This document shows, one piece after another, positions 42,377 through 54,600 of a DNA stretch of 64,000 nt. Made by a program: the position numbers and the translations under genes. Source of the stretch: Undaria pinnatifida. Taxonomy: Eukaryota > Sar > Phaeophyceae > Laminariales > Alariaceae. How positions within the stretch are numbered: position 1 is the first letter of the stretch; every line of letters starts with the position of its first letter. The notes below the pieces were generated by a model. It saw only the letters and a list, made by a program, of their open reading frames with translations, was not told where the DNA came from and did no database searches. The stretch is taken from contig JABAKD010000016.1 of NCBI GenBank assembly GCA_012845835.1, forward strand, positions 10,120,121-10,184,120. Reading direction: 5' to 3'.

Positions 42377-45300
42377 ATCTGGCGTCGTCGGCAGGAGAAG
42401 GACGGCGGTGTCCGCATCACCATCAACTATAAGAAGCTGAACGCCATCAGCTCCCTCGGACAGCTTCCCATCCCCCGCGTTGACGAGGTCCTCGATTCTT
42501 TAGGAAAAGGGCGCATCTTCTCCCTCTTCGACTTGGTCTCCTCGTTCCACCAAATCACCATCGACAAGGATACCATCCCTTTGACGGCGTTTTGCACGCC
42601 AGACCGGCTCTTCGAGTGGCTTGTAATGCCGCAAGGCAGCAGTGCCTCCCCCGGTTGGTTCGTTAAGGTTATTAACGAGGTCATCAAAGGCTTGGAACGC
42701 GTCGCCGCGTACCTCGACGACATCATCGTCTTCGACCCCGACCCCACCGACCACGTCGCCAACATCCGAGCCCTTTTTGGTCGCCTCCGTAAGCACCGCC
42801 TCAAACTTTCTCCCTCCAAGGCCAAAATTGGCGCCACAACCGCCGACTTCCTGGGGCACACCATCTCCGCTGGCGGCTACAGCCCCAACTCCGAAAAGGT
42901 CGCCGCCCTCACCAAAATGCCCATGCCCACCGACAAGAAACAGGTGCGGTCACTCCTCGGAGGTATCAACTACTATGGCAAGTTCCTACCAAACCTTTCC
43001 AGACGCCTTCGCCCCATCAACGCTCTACTCAAGCAGGGCGCCACCTTCGACTTCACCCCCGCCATGGAAGCCACCATCCGCGCCATCCTCCACGAACTTA
43101 CCGAGCCACCGATCCTCGTCTACCCCGACTGGGACGCCGTCGCCGACGACTCCCGCCCTTTCCGCCTCTACTGCGACGCTAGCATCGACGGCTTTGGAGC
43201 GACTCTCGAGCAGGAACAACTTGACGGCTCCGTCCGCCCGATAATCTACATCAGCCGCGCCACTCTGGACTCCGAACGTTCATGGACACCCCTCGACCTC
43301 GAGGCCGGCAGCATCGTTTGGGCGATCAAGCGACTACGCGGGCATCTGTGGTCCACCCGTTTCGAAATTTATTCGGACCACAAGGCGCTCGAAAACATCG
43401 CCAAGGTTGGTGAGCACAACGCTCGCGTCCGGCGCTGGCTCGAGTTCCTTTCGGCTTACAACTACACACTGAAGTACCGCAAAGGTACGGCCAACGGCAA
43501 CGCCGACTTCCTTTCACGCCTACCACAACCAGCCACCGACGCCGACCGCACCGGACGCAACCGCCTCACTGGCCCGGACACTGTTGGCATCTACCTCATC
43601 CGCCCCTGCGGCTTCGCGCCGAACGAGCCGCCTACACCGGGTATCGGCTTGGGTGGGCTCGTGCCCCCCCCTTCAAGACCCATTCCAACAATCCAGCCTC
43701 TTCCCTTCACCGCCGACGACTATACCGACTTCCGCCTACTGGGACCACGCATGGAGCACCACGGCATCCCCAACAACTTCGTCGGGCCTATTTCGACCCG
43801 CGACTCCACCGCCAGGCCGCTCGTCAGCTCCGAGAATGCCGCCGTGAACACCGGCGCTCCTCCTGGTTCGGCTTCCAGGCCACCCGTCGTCTCCCCGCTG
43901 TCCACCATTGGCGCCACGGAACCACCGCCTTCTGGTCTGATCTCTTCACGGACCCGCCATCGCGCCGCCGCCGCCGCGGGAAACCCCCGACCTACCGCAG
44001 ACTATGGGTTCGGACGCCGTCCGAAACCAACCGTATCCAGAAGATCTACATCTACCCGTCGACCGCACACGCCCCCGGCCGGGGCCCAACCAAGGCTTCC
44101 CCCGACGACAACGCCTCCAGCTGCCGTCCCCACGCCGCCCGCGTCACCCGCACCAACCGCACCAAGACCGGTCCCTCCTTCGACGACTTCTCCGACGTCC
44201 CCATCAACACCGCCACTTCTGCTCCCGGAGCCTGTTGTCGACCTCAACATCGACCCCCACCTCCTCGCCCGCGTTGAGCGCTACACCTACAGAGACTGGG
44301 CGCGCGAACAACGCGCAGAGCCCGTGTGCTACGCCGCCATCCGCTTCCTATCGTTGGACTCCCCTTCTCCGCCGCCGGCTGACCTCTTGGATTCCATCCC
44401 CTCGGCCCAGCGCCCACTACTCTCCGACGTCCTCGCACTTGCCGCCAAAGGCAGACTCCACCGCACTGACGACGAAACAGCCCTCCTGGTCCAACGACCA
44501 CCCACATCTCAACCCGGGAACAGCCTACCGCCACCCGCACCCTATCCCCCCCGCATCTACGTTCCAATGCTGATGCGCCCCTGGGTGCTGAACACATGCC
44601 ACGCCGACACCTCCCTACACCTTGGAGTTACCCGGACGGTTCGCATGCTGGCACGGTTTTACTGGTGGATCGGCATGGACGTCTCCGCCCGCTGGTGGAT
44701 CCGCCGCTGCCTTCACTGCCAGGCGCGCAAGACCTCCCGACACACCATTCGCTGGCCGACCCTCTCCCTTCCTTTACCCAACGGCCCTGGCATCACCGTC
44801 AGCGTCGACTACTTCGGGCCCCTACCTCTCACACCGCGCGGGAACGTGCACATCCTTTTGTTTACCGACCGCTTCAGCCGCCGGGCCGACATGTTCGCTG
44901 TATCAGCAGAGAACTTCACGGCCGCCGGAACTGCCGACATCCTGCTCAACGAGTACATTCCTCTCTGGGGGTGCCCGGTGACGCTCCTCTCCGACAATGG
45001 TCAACAATTCACCTCCAAGCTGGCAACCATCGTCTACGACCGCGTTGGCATCCGCAAGGTCAACACCAGCGCCTATCACCCCTGCACCAACGGCGGCGTC
45101 GAGCGGGTCAACCATGTACTGGCCCAGATGCTCTCCATGGTTGGCAACGAGAAGCAAACCGACTGGGACGTGCTACTGCCGCACGTGTCGGCGGCCTACA
45201 ACAACTCTGTCAACGCCGCCACCGGACTGGCGCCCAACGAGATCCACATCGGCCGCCTACCACGCCTCCCGCTCTCGGTCTTCGAACCCGAAAACATCGG

Positions 45301-48300
45301 CGGTCACCAGAGCCTGGATCGCGACCACCTAGTCTACATCAACCTTGCCACCGACCGGCAACAACGCGCCTACTCCCTCGTCCGAGAGCTCCACCGACTT
45401 ACCGTCTCGCGTCTACAACGCCGCAACGCGCCCATCATGGCCGCCCTCCTCGCCTCCCCCCCTTTCTCCGTTGGCGGCTGGGCCTGGGTCTACAACTCCG
45501 CCTCCACTATCCGCCAGGGCGCCAAGAAGGGCACCGACGCAACCGTTTTGAAGACGAAACTCTCGTTGAACTGGAACGGGCCTTTCAAGATCCTCGCGGT
45601 GGGCCCGACTGCAGCCTCCGACACCCCCGACAACCGGCCGCTACAAGACAAGCTGCTTTTCCTCGATCTACCTTCAGACCTTCCGGGACGGGACTCCAAA
45701 CCACGCGTCTCCGTCAAACGGTGCAAGCCCTGCCACAACCCCGACGACACCAGCGACATACCCAAGCACCTACCAGCGGACCTCACAACATACGTCCTCA
45801 CAGCTTCCGCTGCCAAGTCCCCCCCCTACCACGTCACCCTCGACGACGTCACACCACCACAGGAGCGTCTTGAGGTTGAGCAAATCACCGGCCACCAACT
45901 CGTACGCGGCCGCGGCGGAGTCATCGCCGTCCTATACGAGACCCACTGGACCGGACTCCTCAGCCCCTCGTGGGAACGCGAGCTCGACCTCCAACACTTC
46001 AGGCGCCATATTTTACTCTACTGGTCCGGAAGACCGACACAACACCGTCAGACCAACCGCCTCTACCGCCAGATGCGCATCGGCGCCGCACACCGCGAGC
46101 TCTCCCGATCTCAAGGCCAACTCTTCCTCGCCCCCGGCTACACCCTGGTCCCCCGCGACCTTTGGCTTCGCAATTTCAGAAACTCCACCCTCCCCTCCGG
46201 GGCACACGTTTGGTACAAGGCACGTGACGGCCTCTGGTGGCTAGGCAAGATCGCTCACCGCGCGCCACCGGACGCCTCCTCGCGACCCCCCCCGGACCCT
46301 TCCCCGGGTAGTTCCTACATCATCAGGTTCCTAGACGACCCCGGCCCGATCAAGATCGACCTCCAGCCAGCTCGCTACACTACCGCCCGGAACGCCATCT
46401 CCGGATCGTGGTGCCTTCAACGCCATGGGCATGGGAGCCTATCTCGTGGGGTGCTACGGAATTCTGATGCTTCCCGCGGTGCCCCTACCGTTCCAACTCC
46501 CCCCATTGGTTAGTTTCGGGTGTTTTATCTGTTTTTGGTTATTCTACAGTAGTTTTGGGATTAGTTCTTCACGGTCAGCCTTCTACAACAGTTTCGATAG
46601 TACCACCTCATGGTTAGGCCTTTCACCTACGATAGCATTGGGAATGATTCTTCATAGTCAGCCTTCAACCTGCAGTAACTTTAGTGGTATTATCGTGGTC
46701 ATTCTTCCGACCTACAGGGTTTTTTGTTTCGTCATGTCTTCTCGTGGTTAGCCTACAACCGTTATCAGGCTTTGAGTTTGGTTTTAACATTGAGGTGTCC
46801 CTCGCAATACCTCCGCTTTTGGTTTGTTCTTCATACCAGCGTTTGCCTCTTTTTCTCACCACCATCGATTCCGTCTGTCCCACTCCGTGACGGCTGACAA
46901 CTCGTGGTGGTAGAGCAGTATTCATAATTTTCTGCAGTATGCAGTGTTTTAGGTACGCCCGTCTGACGACCCGGTCTTTCTTTGCCCCACTCTGTGATGG
47001 CTATCGAACCAGGACCGCCTCGTACCTAGGGTGTGTTAAGGTGTTTCTCCCCCTCTCTATTTTATATATTTTTTTTCTTTTGTTTTCTCTCTACCACTAC
47101 GGTCTCCGCTAGTCTCGTTTCGTCCAGGCTTTCGAACCGTGGTCGTCTCGTTTTCTTCTTGTGTTTGTACTTCACGATTCCTCCGCCGATACTCGGTGAC
47201 TTTGCCCCTAGGCGCTCGATCTTTGTGTTGTATCCTGACCGCCGCCGGTGCCGCTTTGCCCTGACGGCATCGCCGAGCTCTAGGCCTGATCGGTTTTCTG
47301 CGCACTTTGCCAAGTAGGGCCCCGGCAGCCTTGCAGACTTGCAAGACCACCGGAACGCCAACCAACCTTTCTTTCTTTGTATTCTCGTGTTTTCTTCGTG
47401 TTTGGGTCACGGTAGCTTTTGCCGCCCCACAAGGCTGCCGACTTCTCAGTAACCATATTCCTGCCACGGTTGATCCCCTCGAACTGTGCTCAGGTTCCCG
47501 TGAACTTCCCAAACACGGCGGTAATTATGCTCTCCCTTGCTTATGAGTCTTTTGGTTCCTGTTTTTTTTCTTCTAGGTGTACACGTTGCGTTGCCATTCT
47601 ACGCTATATGACGCGCCAGTCGACCCCCCCTGTAGGCGCTGTTTTGGCATGCTAACTCCGTCGCCCAGCGCTGCTGACATTTTTTTTTTCTGTGTTCGAA
47701 CGAATTAGGTCGATCCACTTGCGTACCTCTTTGGCTACCCTGACGTTCTGTTCGTGTTGGTTGAGTTACCTTGCTACGTTTGCCGGTTTTGTTCCCAGCG
47801 CAAACAGACCTCCCAAGTCGCCACGTTGTTCGTTCTACCAAGTGGTCCTAGCAGCCCCTTAGTTTTAGCAAGCCTTACGGCAACCTAGCAGCGTTCGTTT
47901 TGTCTTACGTGTTATTTTTCATTTTGTTCGGGCTTTGGCCACGCGGCTACGCATAATGCCTCCCGGCCATATATACTTTCGAACTTGGGTGATGCCCCTT
48001 TGCGAGCTTTCGAGTAACCGACCCTGTTCGGCGTACGACTCTCCGTTCGCTCCCCCCTGGGCCCTACATAGATCGCTCCGGTAATATGTTTCTGTTTTCC
48101 CTTTACTTTCGCTTTGATCTCTGCCTTTCTTAGCTGCCTTCCCTTTGTCTTCGGGTTTCCTTTTTGGTTTTAAGTTTTCAATACTCTACATAGGTTGCTC
48201 CATTCTGGTTTTCCGTTTCCCTCTCTTCCTGTGGCCTGCCTTTTAGCGATCTGCTTTATTAGTGAATAGCCCTATCCTTGGAGTTTAGGCCTCTTTACGA

Positions 48301-48442
48301 GGTGTGGGGGAATCTATAGCCTCATGTGTTTGTTTCGAATAGCCGCATCTTCGACCTCCTTTCCCGGTCTTTTAGGATGAACGTTGTGGTCATCTTTCGA
48401 CCGTCTTGAGGTCTGCATATACGACTATTCAGGGTGGGCTAA

Positions 48443-48933
48443 TGTAATAGAGTGTCGGTATAGCGGGCAATAGATTCGGTAAGATAGTCCGCAGAGTAAC
48501 GGTCTATTGGCCACAAGAAGATTCCCTTAGAACGGAATATTCTTAGTGAAGCGGATAACCCGTAGAGAATAGCTAGCTTATACCACAAGAACGTTCTCGG
48601 TAATGGAACGTCCTCCTCTGGACAAGATAGGTAGAAGTAAGCGCGTTAAGCGCTCTTGGGAATATAGCACACCTAGGAGAACGTTCCTTGTACGTTCCAT
48701 AGGTAAAGGTCCAGAAGAGAGCACAGCAGCAATGCTGGAGGGTGAAGCGAACTCTGTGAGCCTCACCCCACCCCCATGCTCTCACTCCTTCCCCTTTCCT
48801 GTCTCCTTCGAGCTTCTCATAGCTCAACGCCAGTAATAAGAAACCATCAAAGAAGAACCGGTGCTGTCTCCAAGCGAAGCTGATACCCCTGCGTCCCTTC
48901 CCTCCCAACATCCGGCACCACGACTCCTTCACA
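48443..48933 (+). repeat. 3' LTR of the young Ty3/gypsy element
   Basis: 491 bp matching the 5' LTR over its whole length and followed by CTCG at 48,934-48,937. Open frames within both LTR copies are artefacts of the duplicated sequence. Confidence 0.93.
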
Positions 48934-51568
48934 CTCGCCTTCCTGGGCAATCCACGTGATAGTATGGTACCAGTATATTTTTTTCTCAAAGAAAGTGAGA
49001 CGGGACTCATGTATGGCATGGGGTGCGTGACATAAAGATTCCACGCAATGCATGTGTTAAGGGTTTGCGACAGAAAGTTGCGGCCCACATAATTTGTTAA
49101 TGCCTAGTACGGCAGGAGACCACTGACTGATAGGAGTCGGGTCCTGCATGCTGTATGTGATGTGTGGTTGGCCTTTGGGGTAGATATGCCGCTGTGGACA
49201 GTCCGAGTCTCTGGACCATACCCAATCAATCCTCTCCTCCTTCCTTCCCTTCTCAGGCAGTACGGTAAGCCGGGTGGTATCGAACACTACGTCATGCCAG
49301 CAAATGCGTTTTCAAATAGGAAATATTGATTAAACGCATCATCTTCATCACCTTAATAGTATCACTCGACGGGGTGGCATACTTTAGGGGTGTGATCGAC
49401 GGCGCCATATTTCTTGACCACACAGTAGTGTACAATGTGGAGTACATATATGGTAGGGGTGCAGGATAAGTCCGTGAGGTCCTCGCACGAGAAGCTCAAT
49501 GTCTCACCCCCGACAAATAGGCTTGGAAGGCATTCGTTCGCACAACCCGACGAAGCTGCTTTGCCTTAGTTCTAAAGCAGTATGTGCTCGTCAAATTGCT
49601 TCACTAACCGGCAGTTCCCCTCTTGAGGAGCTCAATCGCCCAGGGACTTTTTGGTGCAAAAAGTGCAACCACTACCTACCGTGGGGGATGAGTCATATGA
49701 GGATCGCTTTGTACTACATACAGTGAGGGAGTCATCCCACCTTGTAGGGGGTGCAGAAGATTCTATACCAGTTAAGAATTTTCTGAGCTCCAAACACGAG
49801 GAGCAGCTCGATCTATCTCACCCGAAGAACGCCTTCGAAGGCTTTCGCGCAGTTCGCGTATTCCCGACCAAGATTTCTATTAAAACGAGTGTCCTACAGC
49901 AGATAGATGATGTATGTACACAACTGGTAAATATATCAAATACGTATCAACCAACAGTTCCCCACTTGAGGGAGCTCAACCGCACTACTAGACTATGTAT
50001 CGAGGAGAGCCAACAAACGTTTATTGGCCCAAACAAAAAGTGCAAGCCCTACCGCACTGTAGAGGGATGAGTCTACTTTGCTTTCGAACTGGTTCATTTA
50101 GTTATTGGCCGCCCCTCGCTCTAAGGAGGTGTTGCTATACGCGGGGGGGCTGACCTGCACACAGCCCGATTCCAGCATCCGTACACACGCAAGTAAAGTA
50201 ACAATATACCACTCCATCCGGCATCTATCAACTCCGTGTACGCCGGCCCCTCACCCGGCGAACAAACCTCATTACGCTCACCGGCTTTTAATCTCACATC
50301 CAAACAATATCACACCTTGCGCTGAACAACAAACAGATGAGGGCTCTTCGGCATTCATTCCATCGAACACACGAGAGCACGAGAACACACCAAGCACCAC
50401 ACTCTGTTGCCCAGGGGGAAGAAGATGGAGATTTAGATCGAGGCTGGGGCTATCCCAGGCGATTCCATATTATAGTCTATACTTCGTATAACAATAATAG
50501 TTGTCGTCAACGGGATACCATCCTCGTTATGTATATGCCATTCGATAATTTACAGTACTCATAGCTTCAGTATCGGCCGCGCAAAGCTCACAGGCATCCC
50601 CGGAGGAAAGGAAATCGATGGGATGGAAAAAAATATGGAAAAAAACTTGATGGGATGGAGAAAAATCAAACCAAGCGTTCCAAACCAAAAAGAAGTTTTA
50701 ACACCTGATTCGATTGCATTGATTATGTCATTCATCCGCGCCACTCCTTCCCTCCTCAATCACACACTCTAATTCCAACCCACTCCTCGGCTGGAACGAC
50801 TCCGCACAGTTCCTGCGCTAGACGGAGGGTTATGATAATAATAGCACATGTCAATACAGCGAACCGACGCAGTTGAGACTTTGCAGGCCCATCCCGGTGC
50901 GGCCACCACCGCCACCATTACCAGGTTATTAACGACCAACACTGTTGATATACCAGCTGTTCCTCTGCACACGATGGTCACAGCGCTCATTTGGTTGTAT
51001 GCGCTGTATGTCATGCTACTATAATACTCCGGAGTAATTAGTATATAGAGTACCGCGATGCGTGTTGACACTGACTGTGTGCATCGCACTCGATTCGTGT
51101 CAAAACACGAAGGAAGAGCACGAAAATTTCCAAGAAGATCAGAAGGTTGGCGGTCATGACCGTCGTGGCCGAAGACAGGGAGGACTCGGCCGAGAAGAAA
51201 AAAGCACACGCGCGGGGTGTGTGTGCGTTCGTGTCTGTGTGTGCTTTAAATTCTCGTCGGAGTGCTCACCGCGGGGTCATGACTGTACGGCTTTCGTTCA
51301 ATGTAGGACGATGACAATACCTACTTCTTGTTGTCGCAGAAAAAGTTAAACGATGCGACACTCTGATGATAACTGAAAGAAGCCACGTGAGAACGGGGGT
51401 ATCGTTCATGTTTGTCCCGGATGTAGAGTTGTGTTCGCCTTTCTCGGGTTTGCAGTAGTAGTACTATATTATAGGCGAACCCAGACTGCACCGAGGATCG
51501 CTGATGCTTCGCTTTTCTAGTGAGTGGTAGTAGCAGAACAAGGGGGTTTCCAAGGAATCATGTACCAG
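48934..51568. other. Intergenic stretch without a recognised gene
   Basis: An open frame of 139 codons (49,651-50,070) has no domain I recognise. It overlaps an internal duplication: 'cagttccc', 'gaggagctcaa' and 'aaaagtgcaa' near 49,610-49,690 recur near 49,955-50,070. No splice-supported exon series was found. Confidence 0.5.
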
Positions 51569-52237
51569 TGCTAAGGTATGAGTGGGGTATTAGTCCGTTT
51601 GACCACTTGCGAAAAGGTTAACCAATAGCTTACCCAAACTAAGCCTTATAACACTCTCCCCCCCTGCAACGGCGGGATACCAGGTCGACCGGACATGCCG
51701 GCGGACCTGTCAACACATCCAAGCCGTTTCGTTTCCTGGGTATACCGGAGAGAGTATTTTTCAAGTTCGACATGGGGAAACTTTGAAAAAGTTTACCATG
51801 GTGGATGTGGGATTTGAACCCACGACCCAAAAAAAACATGGTCTGTCGACGACGCCATTTGTTAAGGTTATTAGTGGGGTACTAGTCGGTTTGACCACTT
51901 GCAAAAGGTTAACCAATAGCTTACCCAAACTAAGCCTTATAACACTCTCCCCCCCTGAAACGGCGTGATATCAGGTCGGCTAGATATACGGGCGGACCTG
52001 TCAATTATCCACGTCGTTTCATTTCCTGGGTATACCGGGGAGAGTATTTTTCAAGTTCGACATGGGGAAACTCTGAAAAAGTTTATTATGGTGGATGTGG
52101 GATTTGAACCCACGACCCAAAAAGCCCATGTTCTGTCGACGACGCCATTTTTTTTTTAAGGTATTAGTGGGGTATTAGTCCGTTTGCCCACTTGCAAAAG
52201 GTTGACCAATAGCTTACCCAAACTAAGCCTTATAACA
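51569..52237 (-). mobile_element. TRIM-like miniature LTR element, three LTRs and two internal parts
   Basis: Three copies of an approximately 85-bp TG...CA repeat (51,569-51,653, 51,860-51,944 and about 52,155-52,237) separate two roughly 205-210-bp internal segments. Read on the minus strand, each internal part has a primer-binding-like TGGCGTCGTCGACAG after one LTR and a GGGGGGAGAG purine tract before the next. It encodes no protein. The layout suggests LTR-LTR recombination between neighbouring copies. It looks whole as a non-coding element; the target duplication is not clear. Confidence 0.8.
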
Positions 52238-54600
52238 CCACTAAGTTAACGGGCTGATGGCTTAGGTGGATGTTTAGCAGTGCGCGGGGGGGGGGGGGGG
52301 GGCGACGACAATAGGCCCGAACAAAAAACAGAAGAGAGGCTTTGGAACTGCCCGCACATTTTTGTGGACAAATTACGTGAAGTTAGTGTAGGATACTTCT
52401 TGCAGTAGTAACACTATATGTAGTAAAAAAAAGGTGCCACGTGAAAAAAAAAGAAGCCGTACGTTTTTAGGTGTAGGCAGTTTTTTTCTATTTATATTTC
52501 TCTCCTTCGTCGGCGTCGACGTACTCGACTCCGCCCAAAGGACAACCGAGACACCGCTACTGCACAAGGGCCACGCACGGCAGGGTACAACAAGGTCAGC
52601 GCGGCTCCTTTTGTCCTCAATCGATAGCCCGAATAGGGTCAGGTTTTGCCCTGGGCGGGCGGGTGGCTGGTGCGGGGGTCGCGAAGAGTCTCAGTCCTAC
52701 ATACTGAGAACACCGACGATGCCCACAATAGTATCAAGGTCAGTACTGTTTACTTGAAGCGGCAGTAGAAGTACGAAGGGAGGAGGAGGGAGGAACGGAC
52801 AAGGCAGAAAAGAGGGAAAAGGGCAGAAATGGCGAGGACGAGGGACGGCCGTTTGTTCGTTTCGTTCTTTAGAGATACAGCAGCAGTAGTAGTAGTAGTA
52901 TTAGTAGTAGTAGATAGATGTTGTGCTAATAAACTTGCCGCATATGTAACGCCTTTGTCGCGCTTCGTCCGTCGCGAAAGCCTGCCGGTCGAACGTGCCC
53001 ATTCCCCGCACACACATGCGCTATGGAGCTCTTGCAACAGCACGTCATTTCCCATGGCAGATGGGCGTCCTTCCAAGAGGCTGCTGCTAGGATCAAGCGC
53101 GCTCCACGACATCAGTCCCACCTCGGGGCTGTATTTTTCTCGTCAACGGCCGGATCTTCCATCGTCGACGAAGATATGATAGAAAGGCTGTGGATTGCCG
53201 CGCCTCCAGTCTTGCCGTTGTGATTGTTTTTGCCGTTGTGCTTGTGTTTTCCGTGATGAGGATTATCGGCATATATCTGTCGTGTGTCGCCCTTGGTGTG
53301 TCTCGATCACCGATGTTCTCAGACTTCATGGCTATGGCCAGCCTTCAACGCCAAGGCTGCGGTGCTTACTACTAATACTCGGTCCAGACAAGGTGGATAC
53401 TGAGTGAGTGACAACGCTGGAATGTTGGGTGGTCAAGCCTAGCCGTTTCGCGTACTTTGTCCAGAAGGTGTAAACATTGATTGGGTGAGTGTTACGAGTA
53501 ACGCAATGAATGAAGGAATGCCGGGTGTCAGATCTTGTAGTGTCACTTTGCCCGCATGATCGCGTGACTGCACAACGTGTAGTCTGGAATATACGTCACG
53601 AATCGAGCCCTAGCGCAGTGAGGTCTAGAGTCAGGGCGAGACAGACGGGGATATCTATCAAGGCGAAGCAGACGAGGATATCTAGCCTACTAGCATCGCA
53701 GGGTCCCCTTCTGGGCTATGTCTGTAACACGCCTCAGATATTTATAATGACTGACCTCCGAAAAACCGATACGACCGAGTTCAGAAGGCGCCTGCGCGTT
53801 CCTCGGAGAAAGAGAGCAAGTCCCCTGTGCAGGTGCTCAAGATATGAAGCCTCCCAAGAAAGTAGTGTGTAAATGGTAACTTGATTGCTTATTCGAAGGG
53901 TTTATGAACATGAAGGAATTGATAGATTGTGTCCCGGTGGGGCAGCCACACCCGACTTAGGGAGGTGGCGTAAATATCGCGCCCCCTACTATCACAAAAA
54001 CGCCTCTGCCATAGTAACTCTTGAAATTGTCACGGAACCGTAACATATACTTGCATTTGATCGCCAATACATCATTTAGTCGAGGGCGGCAAGCACACAA
54101 AGAACGAAGACAGCCAGTGGCAGCTAAACATCTACAAATCGTTCACCCTGCTGCTTCATCACGGTGTCGTGAACAGCCGGATCATATCTACGCCTAGCGC
54201 GGGCACCAGGTTCCTATCTTGAGCAAAATTGAAAGCTCGATCTTGAAGACGCCTCCCTTTTTTCTCGGGCCGGTTTGATGAGGCGCTCAAAGGTTGAAAA
54301 TCTTCCATCCTGTACTCTTCGTAAAAAAAAAGGAAACTGCTGATTGTAGTAGTTCAGATACCAACCAGGTGCACCACAAGCTTTCAGAAAGCCATCGACT
54401 CAAACCGATTGCCGGCAGTTGTTTGCGAGTATCATACGTGCTACTACAATCGGGAATCTGGCGACTACGTACGGTAATGCTGGTATTAGACCATAGCCGT
54501 AGAACCTACCCTGCTGGTGCGTCGCCCTCAATCTCGAGGGGGAAAAGGCGCGCGGTCGAAGCTGTCCCGAGGCGGGTACGTCAACACCTGTGCCACGTCA
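52238..54600. other. Intergenic stretch without a recognised gene
   Basis: Includes a G-run (52,288-52,303), a partial M2-like block (52,350-52,400), and AGT trinucleotide repeats (52,880-52,915). Open frames on both strands (52,750-53,179, 53,510-53,872) lack recognisable domains and overlap each other. Confidence 0.5.

Larger units (their letters stand above)
41886..48933 (+). mobile_element. Young Ty3/gypsy (chromovirus-like) LTR retrotransposon, incomplete
   Basis: Two 491-bp LTRs (41,886-42,376 and 48,443-48,933), both TG...CA, appear identical on reading. A 4-bp duplication CTCG flanks the whole element, so insertion is recent. A TGGCGTCGTCGGCAG stretch just inside the 5' LTR is a likely primer-binding site. 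The internal region encodes, in order, reverse transcriptase (YLDD), RNase H, integrase with a zinc-binding region and catalytic core, a chromodomain-like segment, and a further C-terminal domain. This order places it in Ty3/gypsy (Metaviridae). About 1.9 kb of non-coding DNA precedes the 3' LTR. Gag and protease are not recognised, so the element is broken (at least one large loss) and treated as non-autonomous. Confidence 0.9.

Noticed and set aside
42016-42426. Minus-strand frame repeated at 48,573-49,088
   Set aside because: It is duplicated only because it lies in the LTR, and the two copies run into unrelated flanks.
43326-44597. Antisense open frames within the Ty3/gypsy polyprotein
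   Set aside because: They are shadow frames caused by GC-rich codons of the sense frame.
51790-51835. tRNA gene (reverse strand T-arm and acceptor)
   Set aside because: Only the 3' half is present, without D-arm or 5' acceptor strand, and it recurs inside every TRIM copy.
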